Part shown: positions 1 to 9,782 of the stretch, piece by piece
How positions within the stretch are numbered: position 1 is the stretch's first letter
Layout of the letters: every line of letters begins with the position of its first letter
Assembly (NCBI GenBank): GCA_017859785.1
Contig: JAFMMJ010000004.1
Coordinates: forward strand, 1 to 59,805
Direction: 5' to 3'
Length of the DNA stretch: 59,805 nt
Origin: Ilumatobacteraceae bacterium
Lineage (GTDB): Bacteria; Actinomycetota; Acidimicrobiia; Acidimicrobiales; Ilumatobacteraceae
Notes under the pieces: generated by a model
The model's input: the letters and a program-made list of their open reading frames with translations, nothing else
What the model was told of the DNA's origin: nothing
The model's database searches: none
Translations under genes and position numbers: made by a program

Positions 1-279
1 TCACTTTCCGTTGAGGTTTGCCTTCAGCGTCGAGGAGGCGCTGAACTTCATCGCCGTCGAGGCGGCGATCTGGACGGGTGCACCGGTGCGCGGGTTGCGG
101 CCGGTACGGGCAGGGCGCTTCGAGGTGCTGAACGAACCGAAGCCCGGCCACGCGACCTTGTCACCCTTCTTGGCGTTTGCGACGACGGTGTCGAAGAAGG
201 CGCCGATCGTGCGCTCGGCGTCCGCCTTCGAGACGTTGGCCGCGCTAGCGACGGCGTCGATGAGTTCTGACTTGGTCAT
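1..279 (-). CDS. hup: HU family DNA-binding protein
   Basis: Histone-like protein that bends and compacts DNA as a dimer in the nucleoid. The 92-residue product matches the length of plain bacterial HU; it begins MTKSELIDAV, has the GDKVAWPGFGSF turn and the DNA-binding arm with RTGRNPRTGAPV near residues 58-70. It lacks the long Lys/Ala-rich tail of mycobacterial HupB. I chose the ATG at 277-279 because AGGAAAAGGATC precedes it on the minus strand and because the HU family starts there; the open frame runs upstream to 441 but that part is not HU-like. Its stop codon is bases 1-3, so the gene is complete at the window edge. It is divergent from the PhoH gene across 390 bases. Confidence 0.95.
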   Translation of the reverse strand: MTKSELIDAVASAANVSKADAERTIGAFFDTVVANAKKGDKVAWPGFGSFSTSKRPARTGRNPRTGAPVQIAASTAMKFSASSTLKANLNGK

Positions 280-357
280 GCAAGATCCTTTTCCTGTGAT
301 CGACGGGACGCCGGATTGCGACCCGGTCACCACTCCGAGACCCGGCCCCGGCAGACC

Positions 358-372
358 CGGACGCTTCGTCCG
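358..372 (-). other. hairpin in the presumed hup leader
   Basis: CGGACG and CGTCCG (358-363 and 367-372) are perfect inverted repeats around a three-base loop. On the hup transcript this stem lies about 80-95 bases before the start codon. No T-run follows, so it is not an intrinsic terminator; it may stabilise or regulate the leader, or mean nothing. Confidence 0.3.
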
Positions 373-440
373 TGAACACCGATGACAACGCCTCGTTGCG
401 ATGACGACTCCATACAACGACTCCAAATGACATCCGTGCA

Positions 441-470
441 ACTATCAATCTAATTGCATCTGCAAGTGAA
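441..470 (-). promoter_or_regulatory. candidate promoter of hup
   Basis: On the minus strand TTCACT (465-470) and GATAGT (441-446) are separated by 18 bases inside the most AT-rich part of the gap. If used, the hup transcript would carry a leader of roughly 155 bases. Both hexamers are imperfect, so this is only a candidate. Confidence 0.3.
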
Positions 471-669
471 CTTGACCCTCACCCTTACGGCACAACAGAT
501 CCGCCTCGACAAATGCGACTCGGAAGCGCTCGGCATCCACCACCACCACCTTCGGCCCGGCTACAACAACAGCCGTTGACGTCCGACGCCGCACCCAGCT
601 TCGTTCAACCATGACCGACGCCGTCCGCCGTCGACCGACCGCCGCCACCGCCGCGAACGGAGGAGTCCG

Positions 670-2112
670 ATGACCGACCTGGGACGCCGGGATCTGCCCC
701 TCGGCGACCACGCCCGTGAACTCGACGATCTCGAGATCGCCTCAAACAGAGTTCCCGCCGCCCAACGCGTGGTGCTCGACACCTCGGTGCTCGTCGCGGA
801 CCCCGCCTGCCTCGGCAACCTCGGCGCGGTCGACGTCGTCATCCCGCTGACGGTGATCGAGGAGCTCGACGGGCTGAAGACCCGGCCCGACGACGTCGGT
901 CGATCCGCCCGAGCGGCCCTGCGCACCATCGAGGAGATGCGTCTCCGCCACGGCGGGTCGCTCGCGGCCGCCGTTCCTCTCGGGGAGGGTTCCCTGCAGA
1001 TTGAGGTGAACGGCATCCAACGTCACCTTCTCGTGGAGCACGGCCTCGATCCCGAGAAACCCGACAACCGGATCATCGGTGCCGCACTTGGCCAGCGCAA
1101 CATCGGCCCGACCGTCATGGTCTCCAACGACGCGGCTCTGCGGATCAAGGCTGCCCATCTCGGCGTCGACGCCCGCGAGCACCGGCCGTCCCGAGCGGCT
1201 CGCGAAGTCCAGGCGATGGGTTGGCGCGTCATCGACGTCGACCACACCACCGTCGACAACCTCTACTCCGACGGTTTGGTGGACGTGGCTGAGATCCCCG
1301 CCCTTGCCGACGGTCTCATCGATCCCACTCCGACCGGCCAACCCGGCCAGCCGCGCCTCCGCGAGAACGAGTTCGTCGTGTTGCGGGCGGGCTCGCAATC
1401 GGCGCTCGCACGCCGTCGCTCCGATGAACTGCAGTTGCTCCCCCCGAGTCCTCCCGAACCGTGGGGTCTGCACCCGAGGTCCAAGGAGCAGAGGTTCGCG
1501 CTCGAGTTGCTCCTCGACCCGGAGGTGACCGTCGTCGCTCTCGACGGCCGGGCCGGCACGGGCAAGACGATCCTCGCGATCGCCGCAGCTCTCGAGCAGG
1601 TCGTGGAGGACCAGCGCTACGAACGGGTCGCCGTGTACCGACCGTTGGTGCCCGTCGGGCGAGCCGACGTCGGATTCCTGCCCGGTGGACTCGACGAGAA
1701 ACTCGATCCGTGGATGTCGGCCATCCACGACGCCGTGGTCGCCCTGACCGACCGTCGGAGCAGCAGCGACGCGCGTCGAATGGTGGAAGAGTTCACCGAG
1801 CGCGGGAAGCTCTCGCTCGAATCGGTCACCTTCCTTCGCGGTCGGTCGCTCCAGCGCCAGATGGTGGTGATCGATGAGGCCCAGAACCTCGAGCCGGCGA
1901 CACTACGAACGATCCTGACCCGAGTGGGCGAGGGCACCAAAGTCGTGTTCACCGGCGACACGAGTCAGATCGACGCGCCATACCTCGGCGAATCGAATAA
2001 CGCCCTCTCGGTGCTCACCAGCGCGTTCGCCGGGCAACCGTGCTTCGGCCACGTGACGCTGCAGTCCTGCGAGCGCAGCGGTGTGGCCAGCTTGGCCGCC
2101 GAACTCCTCTGA
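670..2112 (+). CDS. phoH2: PIN domain-PhoH ATPase fusion (PhoH2 type)
   Basis: Toxin-like RNase domain joined to an ATPase; relatives unwind and cleave RNA. The N-terminal PIN domain (about residues 33-165) shows VLDTSVLVADP, the acidic TVIEELDGLK and the late SNDAALRIKA motif. The PhoH ATPase follows from about 255, with Walker A GRAGTGKT near 291-298 and Walker B VVIDEAQNL, then FTGDTSQID. The length, 480 residues, is normal for the fused family. Start is ATG with GGAGGAG four bases upstream. It stands alone: hup diverges upstream and whiB follows after 78 bases that hold an inverted repeat. Related mycobacterial genes can be partnered by a small antitoxin; no such small gene is visible directly upstream here. 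Confidence 0.93.
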   Translation: MTDLGRRDLPLGDHARELDDLEIASNRVPAAQRVVLDTSVLVADPACLGNLGAVDVVIPLTVIEELDGLKTRPDDVGRSARAALRTIEEMRLRHGGSLAAAVPLGEGSLQIEVNGIQRHLLVEHGLDPEKPDNRIIGAALGQRNIGPTVMVSNDAALRIKAAHLGVDAREHRPSRAAREVQAMGWRVIDVDHTTVDNLYSDGLVDVAEIPALADGLIDPTPTGQPGQPRLRENEFVVLRAGSQSALARRRSDELQLLPPSPPEPWGLHPRSKEQRFALELLLDPEVTVVALDGRAGTGKTILAIAAALEQVVEDQRYERVAVYRPLVPVGRADVGFLPGGLDEKLDPWMSAIHDAVVALTDRRSSSDARRMVEEFTERGKLSLESVTFLRGRSLQRQMVVIDEAQNLEPATLRTILTRVGEGTKVVFTGDTSQIDAPYLGESNNALSVLTSAFAGQPCFGHVTLQSCERSGVASLAAELL

Positions 2113-2131
2113 GTACCGGCCCGCCCGGGCA

Positions 2132-2157
2132 CCCCAACGATTTCCGGAGGGTTGGGG
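2132..2157. repeat. inverted repeat between the PhoH gene and whiB
   Basis: CCCCAAC (2132-2138) and GTTGGGG (2151-2157) form a perfect 7-base dyad around 12 bases. It lacks a T-run. It could be an end-of-transcript stem for the PhoH gene or an operator for whiB, since it lies 33 bases before the whiB start. Confidence 0.45.
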
Positions 2158-2169
2158 AATAGCTTCCGA

Positions 2170-2187
2170 CCATTTAGTGTTAAATGG
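2170..2187. promoter_or_regulatory. inverted repeat overlapping the candidate whiB -10 element
   Basis: CCATTTA (2170-2176) and TAAATGG (2181-2187) form a perfect dyad around four bases. The hexamer TAGTGT at 2175-2180 sits in the dyad, ten bases before the whiB ATG, and fits the TAnnnT -10 pattern seen repeatedly in this window. A protein bound to the dyad would block the promoter. No Shine-Dalgarno precedes the ATG, so the mRNA may be (nearly) leaderless. Confidence 0.45.
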
Positions 2188-2190
2188 CAT

Positions 2191-2505
2191 ATGTCGGCAA
2201 TTGAGACCCTCGAAATCCGCTCCAACAACGACCTCCCCCGCGGCGTCGACTGGCGTGAATACGCGATGTGCAAGGGTCGACTCGAACTCTTCTTCGCTAA
2301 GAAGGCTGAACGACCCCAAGCCCGCGCCCGCCGTGAGGCTCGGGCGAACCTCCTGTGCAGTGCCTGCCCGGTGAGGATCCCCTGTCGCGAGTTCGCCCGC
2401 GAGAACCACGAGTACGGCTACTGGGGTGGCGAGAACGAAGAGGACCGCCACCTCCTCGGCTACACCGTGGCCGCGCCCATCGGCATTCGCGCCCGCAACT
2501 CCTAA
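2191..2505 (+). CDS. whiB: WhiB family iron-sulfur transcription factor
   Basis: Small redox- or NO-sensing regulator that binds a [4Fe-4S] cluster and usually acts with the housekeeping sigma factor. The 104-residue protein has the four ligands Cys27, Cys56, Cys59 and Cys65 (C-x28-CxxC-x5-C) and the YGYWGG turn at 75-80, followed by a short basic tail (IRARNS). I took ATG 2191; an in-frame TTG at 2152 would add 13 unrelated residues, has its GGAGG only one base away, and would place a regulatory dyad inside the gene. The paralogue group (WhiB1, WhiB2 and so on) cannot be settled by eye. Confidence 0.92.
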   Translation: MSAIETLEIRSNNDLPRGVDWREYAMCKGRLELFFAKKAERPQARARREARANLLCSACPVRIPCREFARENHEYGYWGGENEEDRHLLGYTVAAPIGIRARNS

Positions 2506-2578
2506 GTTCCCCGAACAGCCGGCGGCCTCCTCCCCCCGGACGGCCGCCGGCGAATCGGGCTGGCGGACACCCCCGACC

Positions 2579-2591
2579 TAGGTTGGCAGCG
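2579..2591 (+). promoter_or_regulatory. leaderless-type -10 element of the exonuclease gene
   Basis: TAGGTT at 2579-2584 followed by seven bases and then the ATG at 2592. No Shine-Dalgarno is present. Confidence 0.6.
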
Positions 2592-3188
2592 ATGCCACTC
2601 GCCGACGGCCCCCGCGCCTGCACCGTGCTCGACCTCGAGACCTCGGGCCTCGATCCGCACAGCGACCACATCCTCCAGATCGCAGCCGTCGACGTCACCC
2701 TCACCGAAGCCGCCGGCACCGTGACCGCTGAACCAACCGGCGAATGGTCGACGCTCGTCAAACTCCCCCGACCATGGACCCGCGTCGGAGCCCGCGAGAT
2801 CCACGGCATCACCCGCCGCCGCCTGCTCCGAGGCATCCCACTCCAAGAAGCGATCTCCGAACTCGACCGGCGCCTCGAAGGACGCATCGCGATCGCCCAC
2901 AACCTCGACTTCGACTGGGGTTTCCTCGAGACCGCCCGCGAACGAGAAGGTCTGCCGGCGTCGAACTCACCGAGAGCGTGCACTCTCAAGATCTCCCGAA
3001 GCCTCGACCCCGACCGACAGCGCTCGCACCGCCTCGGCGACCTTTGTCGCGAGCACGGCATCGCGCTCGTGAACGCCCACGACGCGCTGGCCGACGCCGA
3101 AGCGACAGCGGCGCTGCTTCCCCTCCTGCTCAGCCGAGCGGGCGGCCTCGGAGCGCTACAAGCCGCCGTCGATCAGCCGGCTTCATAA
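2592..3188 (+). CDS. DEDDh-family 3'-5' exonuclease (DnaQ/epsilon-like)
   Basis: A 198-residue protein made only of the RNase T/DnaQ exonuclease fold. All acidic motifs are visible: Exo I VLDLETSGL (Asp, Glu near residues 13-15), Exo II AHNLDFDWGF (near 102-111) and Exo III with HDALADAEAT (His, Asp near 162-168). This fits a stand-alone proofreading or nucleic-acid-trimming nuclease rather than a full polymerase subunit. Start ATG 2592 is supported by the hexamer TAGGTT seven bases before it; the open frame extends farther upstream but into whiB. Its last 16 bases overlap the 3' end of pafC, which runs the other way. Confidence 0.88.
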   Translation: MPLADGPRACTVLDLETSGLDPHSDHILQIAAVDVTLTEAAGTVTAEPTGEWSTLVKLPRPWTRVGAREIHGITRRRLLRGIPLQEAISELDRRLEGRIAIAHNLDFDWGFLETAREREGLPASNSPRACTLKISRSLDPDRQRSHRLGDLCREHGIALVNAHDALADAEATAALLPLLLSRAGGLGALQAAVDQPAS

Positions 3189-4123
3189 CGCTCAAGCACT
3201 CGAAGCGCGGCATCGCGGCCGACTTCGCGCATCGAGTCAGGACCGATCACCTCGACCTGGTCACCGAGCCGTAGCAGCAGCCTGGCCAGCCAGCCCTCAC
3301 CAGTCACCGCCATGCGGGCCGTCACCCATCCCTCAGCATCCGGTTCCGTCACCGAGTCGACCGGATACCGCTCGACCACCCAACGACCGGTCGGGCCGAT
3401 CCGAAGTTCGACCCGCTCGATATCTGCGTCGACGAACCAGGTGCCCGGAGCGCCAAGGTCGTCGGGCGGACGCCGGTCGGACGGACCACCGACTCCGAGC
3501 GCTTCGATCCGGTCGACGCGGAAGTCGCGCACCTCATCGCTCAACGAGTCGTGAGCGGTCACATACCAACGTCCGAAGTCTTGGAACGTTCTGAACGGGG
3601 TGAGCACCCGCTCGGTCGCTTCCTCTCGCGTGCGCGACCGATAAATGACCGACACCTCTCTGCCCTCCCGGGCGGCTTCAACGAGTTGTGTCACCTCTGC
3701 CGGGTTCGGGCTGATCACGAGCACCCCGGTGTCGTCCTCGCCGAGACCGACCGCCAGCTTCCGAAGCCCGCGGTTGAGAGCGCCCTCCGGATCGGCTCCG
3801 GGCAACTGCATTGCCGCCCGTCCCGCCGCGAGCAGCTCGAAGGCCTCCTCCTCGGTGAGTCGCAGCGGACGGAGGAACAGACGGGGAACGCCGACGTTGA
3901 TCGTGCCCTCATCGATCCACAGGTCGATGAGCTCGTCGACATAGGGCGGCAGCCCGCACATCGCCACCAGCTCGAGATCGCGCACCAGGTCGTTCTCAGA
4001 GACCGCGAAACGGGCCGCAGTCTCGGCGACCGAGGCAGCCCCTCGCTCCATGAGCCACGGGAGGACCACCAGCAGACGACTGAGTCGCCCCTCAGCCGAC
4101 TTCGGTGAATGCGCGCCACTCAC
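3173..4123 (-). CDS. pafC: PafC, WYL-domain transcriptional regulator
   Basis: Second half of the PafBC heterodimer, which in mycobacteria activates a LexA/RecA-independent DNA damage response. The 316-residue protein has an N-terminal winged helix-like part (about 10-75, LSRLLVVLPWLMERG), a WYL domain (about 140-235, with VSVIYRSRTREEATERVLTPFRTFQDFGRWYVTAHD) and a C-terminal WCX extension ending near LRVLERYEAG. Starts with GTG at 4121-4123, whose GTGA overlaps the pafB stop, so the two are translationally coupled. In mycobacteria pafBC follows pafA of the Pup-proteasome system; no pup or pafA gene is near here. Confidence 0.9.
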   Translation of the reverse strand: MSGAHSPKSAEGRLSRLLVVLPWLMERGAASVAETAARFAVSENDLVRDLELVAMCGLPPYVDELIDLWIDEGTINVGVPRLFLRPLRLTEEEAFELLAAGRAAMQLPGADPEGALNRGLRKLAVGLGEDDTGVLVISPNPAEVTQLVEAAREGREVSVIYRSRTREEATERVLTPFRTFQDFGRWYVTAHDSLSDEVRDFRVDRIEALGVGGPSDRRPPDDLGAPGTWFVDADIERVELRIGPTGRWVVERYPVDSVTEPDAEGWVTARMAVTGEGWLARLLLRLGDQVEVIGPDSMREVGRDAALRVLERYEAG

Positions 4124-5052
4124 GACGCCACCTGCCGGAGTCGTGCGATGACCTCATCGCGGACATCGTCCGGTTCGAGCACTACCGCGTGCTCGAGAAA
4201 CCCGAGCACCCACGACACGAGCGCATCGAGACTCGCGAATGGCACCGCGACCTCAACTGAGCCGTCATCGTGATGGGCGAGCACTCGCTCAGGACCGAGC
4301 TCGCGCACCGCGGTGAACGCGCGGAATCGGTCGATGAGGATCCGGGCGGAACGCACCGTGTGTTGATCCGCCCCCAACATCATCGGATCCTCAGGAAGGG
4401 CGGTGCGAACTTCGAAGCCCTCGGGCACCTCGATCGGCTCGTCGAGCACCGAAACCTTGTCGCCGACGATGCGATCCACCCGGAACGTGCGGCGGTCACC
4501 TCGCGACCTGTCGTGGCCGACGAGATACCAGAAGCCATCCCGCAGCAGCAGGCCCCAGGGTTCAACGACGCGGTCGACGCCGCCATAGGAGAACCCGACC
4601 GCCCGACGATCGGAGAGCGCGCCTCGCAGAGCGGGCAGCGCCTCGGAGGTGGGCACGCTCATCGCGACGAACACTCGACCGTCGTCGACGCCGGCACCGA
4701 GTTTCCAGAGGGCATCGCGGCCGCTCTCGGAACCGGGACGGGTGGCCGCGAGGGCGAGTTGCAGCGCCCGCAACTCCTCGTCGTCGAGTCCGAGGTCGGG
4801 GATCTCCATCTCGCGGCGGATCACCCAATACCCCATCTGACCGGCCCGGTCACCGGTGAGGGTCTCCGACGAGATCTCAACACCAATATCGCGCAGCGCC
4901 GCCTTATCGCGCTCGAACGCAGCCCGTCGCGCGTCGTGCCCGTCGGGGTACTGGCCGCGGAGTTCCGACGCGATGACGTCGAGGGTGACCGGCTCGCGCG
5001 TCTCGAGCAGTAGCGCGAGCAGATTCGTGAGGCGCTCGACCCGGTCGGCCAT
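4120..5052 (-). CDS. pafB: PafB, WYL-domain transcriptional regulator
   Basis: Partner of PafC. The 310-residue protein opens with the winged helix segment MADRVERLTNLLALLLETREPVTLDVIASEL, continues with the typical linker containing RDKAALRDIGVEI, then the WYL domain (about 135-215; VGFSYGGVDRVVEPWGLLLRDGFWYLVGHDRSRGDRRTFRVDRI) and a WCX tail. WYL domains are thought to bind single-stranded DNA or nucleotides as damage signals. Its ATG overlaps the stop of the upstream dehydrogenase gene by one base (TGATG), and its own stop overlaps pafC, so hbd-pafB-pafC look like one transcript. Confidence 0.92.
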   Translation of the reverse strand: MADRVERLTNLLALLLETREPVTLDVIASELRGQYPDGHDARRAAFERDKAALRDIGVEISSETLTGDRAGQMGYWVIRREMEIPDLGLDDEELRALQLALAATRPGSESGRDALWKLGAGVDDGRVFVAMSVPTSEALPALRGALSDRRAVGFSYGGVDRVVEPWGLLLRDGFWYLVGHDRSRGDRRTFRVDRIVGDKVSVLDEPIEVPEGFEVRTALPEDPMMLGADQHTVRSARILIDRFRAFTAVRELGPERVLAHHDDGSVEVAVPFASLDALVSWVLGFLEHAVVLEPDDVRDEVIARLRQVAS

Positions 5053-5912
5053 CAGCGGCGGTACTCGTAGAAGCCGCGACCCGCCTTGCGCCCGAGGAGA
5101 CCCGCGTCGACCATGCGCGACAGCAACGGCGGAGGGGCGTACAGGGGCTCTTTGAACTCCTCGTAGAGACTCTCAGCCACCGCGAGCGTGGTGTCGAGAC
5201 CGATCAGGTCGGTGAGACGGAGCGGTCCCATCGGATGGCTACACCCCTCGACCATGCCGATGTCGATGTCGTCGCGGGAGGCGAAGCCCGACTCCATCAT
5301 CCGGATCGCCGAGAGTAGATACGGGATGAGCAGCGCGTTGACCACGAACCCTGCCCGATCTTGTGAGCGAATCACCCGCTTGTCGAGGGCCCCCGTGGCG
5401 AACTCCTCGGCGCGCGCGATGGTGTCAGGCCCTGTCATGAGGCTGGTGACGATCTCCACGAGCCGGAGCACCGGCACCGGGTTGAAGAAGTGCACGCCGA
5501 TGACCTGCTCCGGCCGAGCGGTCACGGTGCCGAGCTTCATGATCGGGATCGACGAGGTGTTGCTCGCGAGGATCGCCGAGTCGTCGACGAGCACCCGATC
5601 GAGCTCTTTGAAGATGTCGACCTTCATTCCTTCGTCCTCCACGACCGCCTCGATGACGATCTGGCGATCGGCGAGGTCGTCGATCGCCGTGGTGAACGAG
5701 AGCCGTCCGAGCGCCTCATCGCGCGCGGACTCCGTGAGCTTGCCGGCCGCGAGACCGCGATCGAGCGAGGTGACCAGACGCTGGCGCCCGGCTTCAGCGG
5801 CCTCAGCGTTCACCTCGCGGACGGTGACATCGAGGCCCGCTCGGGCGCATACCTCCGCGATACCCGACCCCATCAGGCCGCAACCGATCACACCGACCCG
5901 CTCGATTCCCAT
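5052..5912 (-). CDS. hbd: 3-hydroxybutyryl-CoA dehydrogenase
   Basis: NAD(P)-dependent oxidoreductase interconverting acetoacetyl-CoA and 3-hydroxybutyryl-CoA (fatty acid, butyrate or PHB metabolism) in the cytoplasm. The 286-residue protein has the Rossmann motif VGVIGCGLMGSGIAEVCARAG (7-27), the VIEAVVED and ASNTSSIPI segments, the catalytic His in GVHFFNPVPVLRLVEIV, and C-terminal MGPLRLTDLIGLD. Length matches single-domain FadB2/PaaH/Hbd enzymes. ATG at 5910-5912 was chosen because GGAGGA lies five bases upstream; an in-frame GTG at 5930 is possible. First gene of the hbd-pafBC unit, an unexpected partner for DNA-damage regulators. Confidence 0.92.
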   Translation of the reverse strand: MGIERVGVIGCGLMGSGIAEVCARAGLDVTVREVNAEAAEAGRQRLVTSLDRGLAAGKLTESARDEALGRLSFTTAIDDLADRQIVIEAVVEDEGMKVDIFKELDRVLVDDSAILASNTSSIPIMKLGTVTARPEQVIGVHFFNPVPVLRLVEIVTSLMTGPDTIARAEEFATGALDKRVIRSQDRAGFVVNALLIPYLLSAIRMMESGFASRDDIDIGMVEGCSHPMGPLRLTDLIGLDTTLAVAESLYEEFKEPLYAPPPLLSRMVDAGLLGRKAGRGFYEYRR

Positions 5913-6058
5913 CCGTTCCTCCGTGCTCACTCGCGTCGCGTCATCGATCGACTCGACGACGAGCACATTGTGGCCGATCGCGTGGGCCCTCGGACAGCGA
6001 TGCCGACCCGTCAGAGCGGATTCGTCCTGAGGTCGCAACCGGAGGGCAGACTTACCCG

Positions 6059-8196
<2,138 letters not shown>

Positions 8197-8209
<13 letters not shown>

Positions 8210-9732
8210 GCCCGATACCAAGCAAGTCCGGCCGCGGTGGACGGGTCGGCCACCGCGATCGACGGGTCGCCAATGGCGTCACCGAGTGACCCAGCGAGCT
8301 CCTTGCCGAGCTCGACCCCCCACTGATCAAACGAGGACACACCCCACAGCGCGCCCTGGAAGATGACCACCCACTCATAGAGGGCGATCAACTGGCCGAG
8401 CACCGACGGGGTGAGCCGTTCAGCGAGCACCAACGTGCTCGGCCGTCCGCCCGGGAAACGCCGATGCGGTTCAGCGGCATCGGGCCGACCGAGGGCGAGG
8501 GCCTCAACCTGAGCGAACAGGTTGGCCATCAACAGATCGTGCTGGTCGAGGAGGTCGTGCTCTGGGCGGGCGAACCCGATCACATCCACCGGGATGACGT
8601 CGGTGCCCTGATGCAGGAGTTGGAAGAAGGCGTGCTGGCCGTTGGTGCCCGGCTCACCCCACACCACGGGACCGGTCGGCCCGTCCACCGGCGAGCCGTC
8701 GATCCGGACCGACTTTCCGTTCGACTCCATGTCGAGTTGCTGGAGGTAGGCCGGGAAGCGGTCGAGGAGGGCCGAGTAGGGCAGCACCGCCTTCGACGGT
8801 CGGCCGAGCAAGTTGCGATGCATCACCCCGACGAGCGCCATCAGCAACGGGGCGTTCGCGCGCGCCGGAGCGCTCATCACATGCTCATCGACCGCGCGCC
8901 CACCGGCGAGGAACTCGGTGAACAACTCGGGTCCGATCGCGAGCATCACAGCGAAGCCGACCGCCGACCACACCGAGTAGCGGCCACCCACCCAATCCCA
9001 GAAGCCGAGCACCCGATCGGCCGGTATCCCGAAGTCGGCGGCGCGATCGAGGGCCGTCGACACGGCGACGAAATGCTCGGCCACCGCCCCCTCACCGAGC
9101 GCGTCGACCAACCAGGCTCGCGCGGTGCGCGCGTTGGCAAGCGTCTCAACTGTGGTGAACGTCTTGGACACGACAACGAAGAGGGTCGACTCGGGTCGGC
9201 AGCGGTCGAGGACGGCGGAGATCTCCGCGCCGTCGACGTTCGACACGAAATGCGAACGCAATCCCGGTCGAGCGAAAGGAGCGAGCGCTCTGGTCGCCAT
9301 GGCCGGGCCGAGGTCGGAGCCACCGATACCGATGTTGACGACATCGGTGATGCGGCCGTCGGCGCGCACCCGGTCAGCGAGGGAGGACATCTGCTCGAGC
9401 ACCCGATGCACCTCAGGCACGACGTCGCGCCCATCGACGGGCATCGCCGTGCCGTACGGGGCTCGCAGCGCTGGATGGGCGACCGCGCGGTCCTCTGTTC
9501 GGTTGACGCGCTCACCAGCGAGGAGCTCGTCGCGGAACGCGGTGACACCGCGCCCCTCTGCGACCTCCACCAGATCGTCGAGGGTCTCATCGGTCACCGG
9601 CTGGCGGGAAAGGTCGACTCTCAGGTCGCCAACGCCCAACACGAGGCGCTCAGCCCGATCCGGGTCGCGGCGCATCAACTCGGCGAGCCCGACGTCGGGC
9701 AGCCGAACCTGCTCGAGAGAACGATGACCCAT
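8197..9732 (-). CDS. pgi: glucose-6-phosphate isomerase
   Basis: Interconverts glucose 6-phosphate and fructose 6-phosphate (glycolysis, gluconeogenesis). The product shows NIGIGGSDLGP, SKTFTTVET for phosphate binding, the PGI signature DWVGGRYSVWSAVG, the catalytic DMESNGK with GEPGTNGQHAFFQLLHQG, and the second signature SSFDQWGVELGK. Length 511 residues is close to the usual 540-550. I chose ATG 9732 because TATGGT lies seven bases upstream, matching the leaderless pattern of this genome; ATG 9744 four codons earlier is the main alternative and has no ribosome binding site at proper distance. Divergent from rarD with about 50 bases between starts. Confidence 0.95.
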
Positions 9733-9745
9733 CGCGAGGACCATA
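9733..9745 (-). promoter_or_regulatory. leaderless-type -10 element of pgi
   Basis: On the minus strand TATGGT (9740-9745) stands seven bases before the ATG at 9732. It decides the start codon over ATG 9744. Confidence 0.55.
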
Positions 9746-9769
9746 CCGAGCGGTGGACACCTCCCGTCG

Positions 9770-9782
9770 TAGCCTCGGCGCC
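9770..9782 (+). promoter_or_regulatory. leaderless-type -10 element of rarD
   Basis: TAGCCT at 9770-9775, seven bases before GTG 9783. It supports GTG 9783 over the earlier in-frame GTG 9753, which would overlap the pgi promoter. Confidence 0.55.

Larger units (their letters stand above)
280..669. other. 390-base intergenic region between hup and the PhoH gene
   Basis: No convincing gene lies here. The middle (about 400-500) is clearly poorer in G and C than its surroundings, as expected for promoter DNA. I see a candidate promoter for hup at 441-470 and a hairpin at 358-372 in the presumed hup leader. The PhoH gene has a strong ribosome binding site, GGAGGAG, at 659-665. I found no tRNA-like cloverleaf and no repeat. 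Confidence 0.6.

Noticed and set aside
575-604. TTGACG at 576-581 as -35 of the PhoH gene promoter
   Set aside because: No acceptable -10 hexamer follows at 16-19 bases (CTTCGT at 17).
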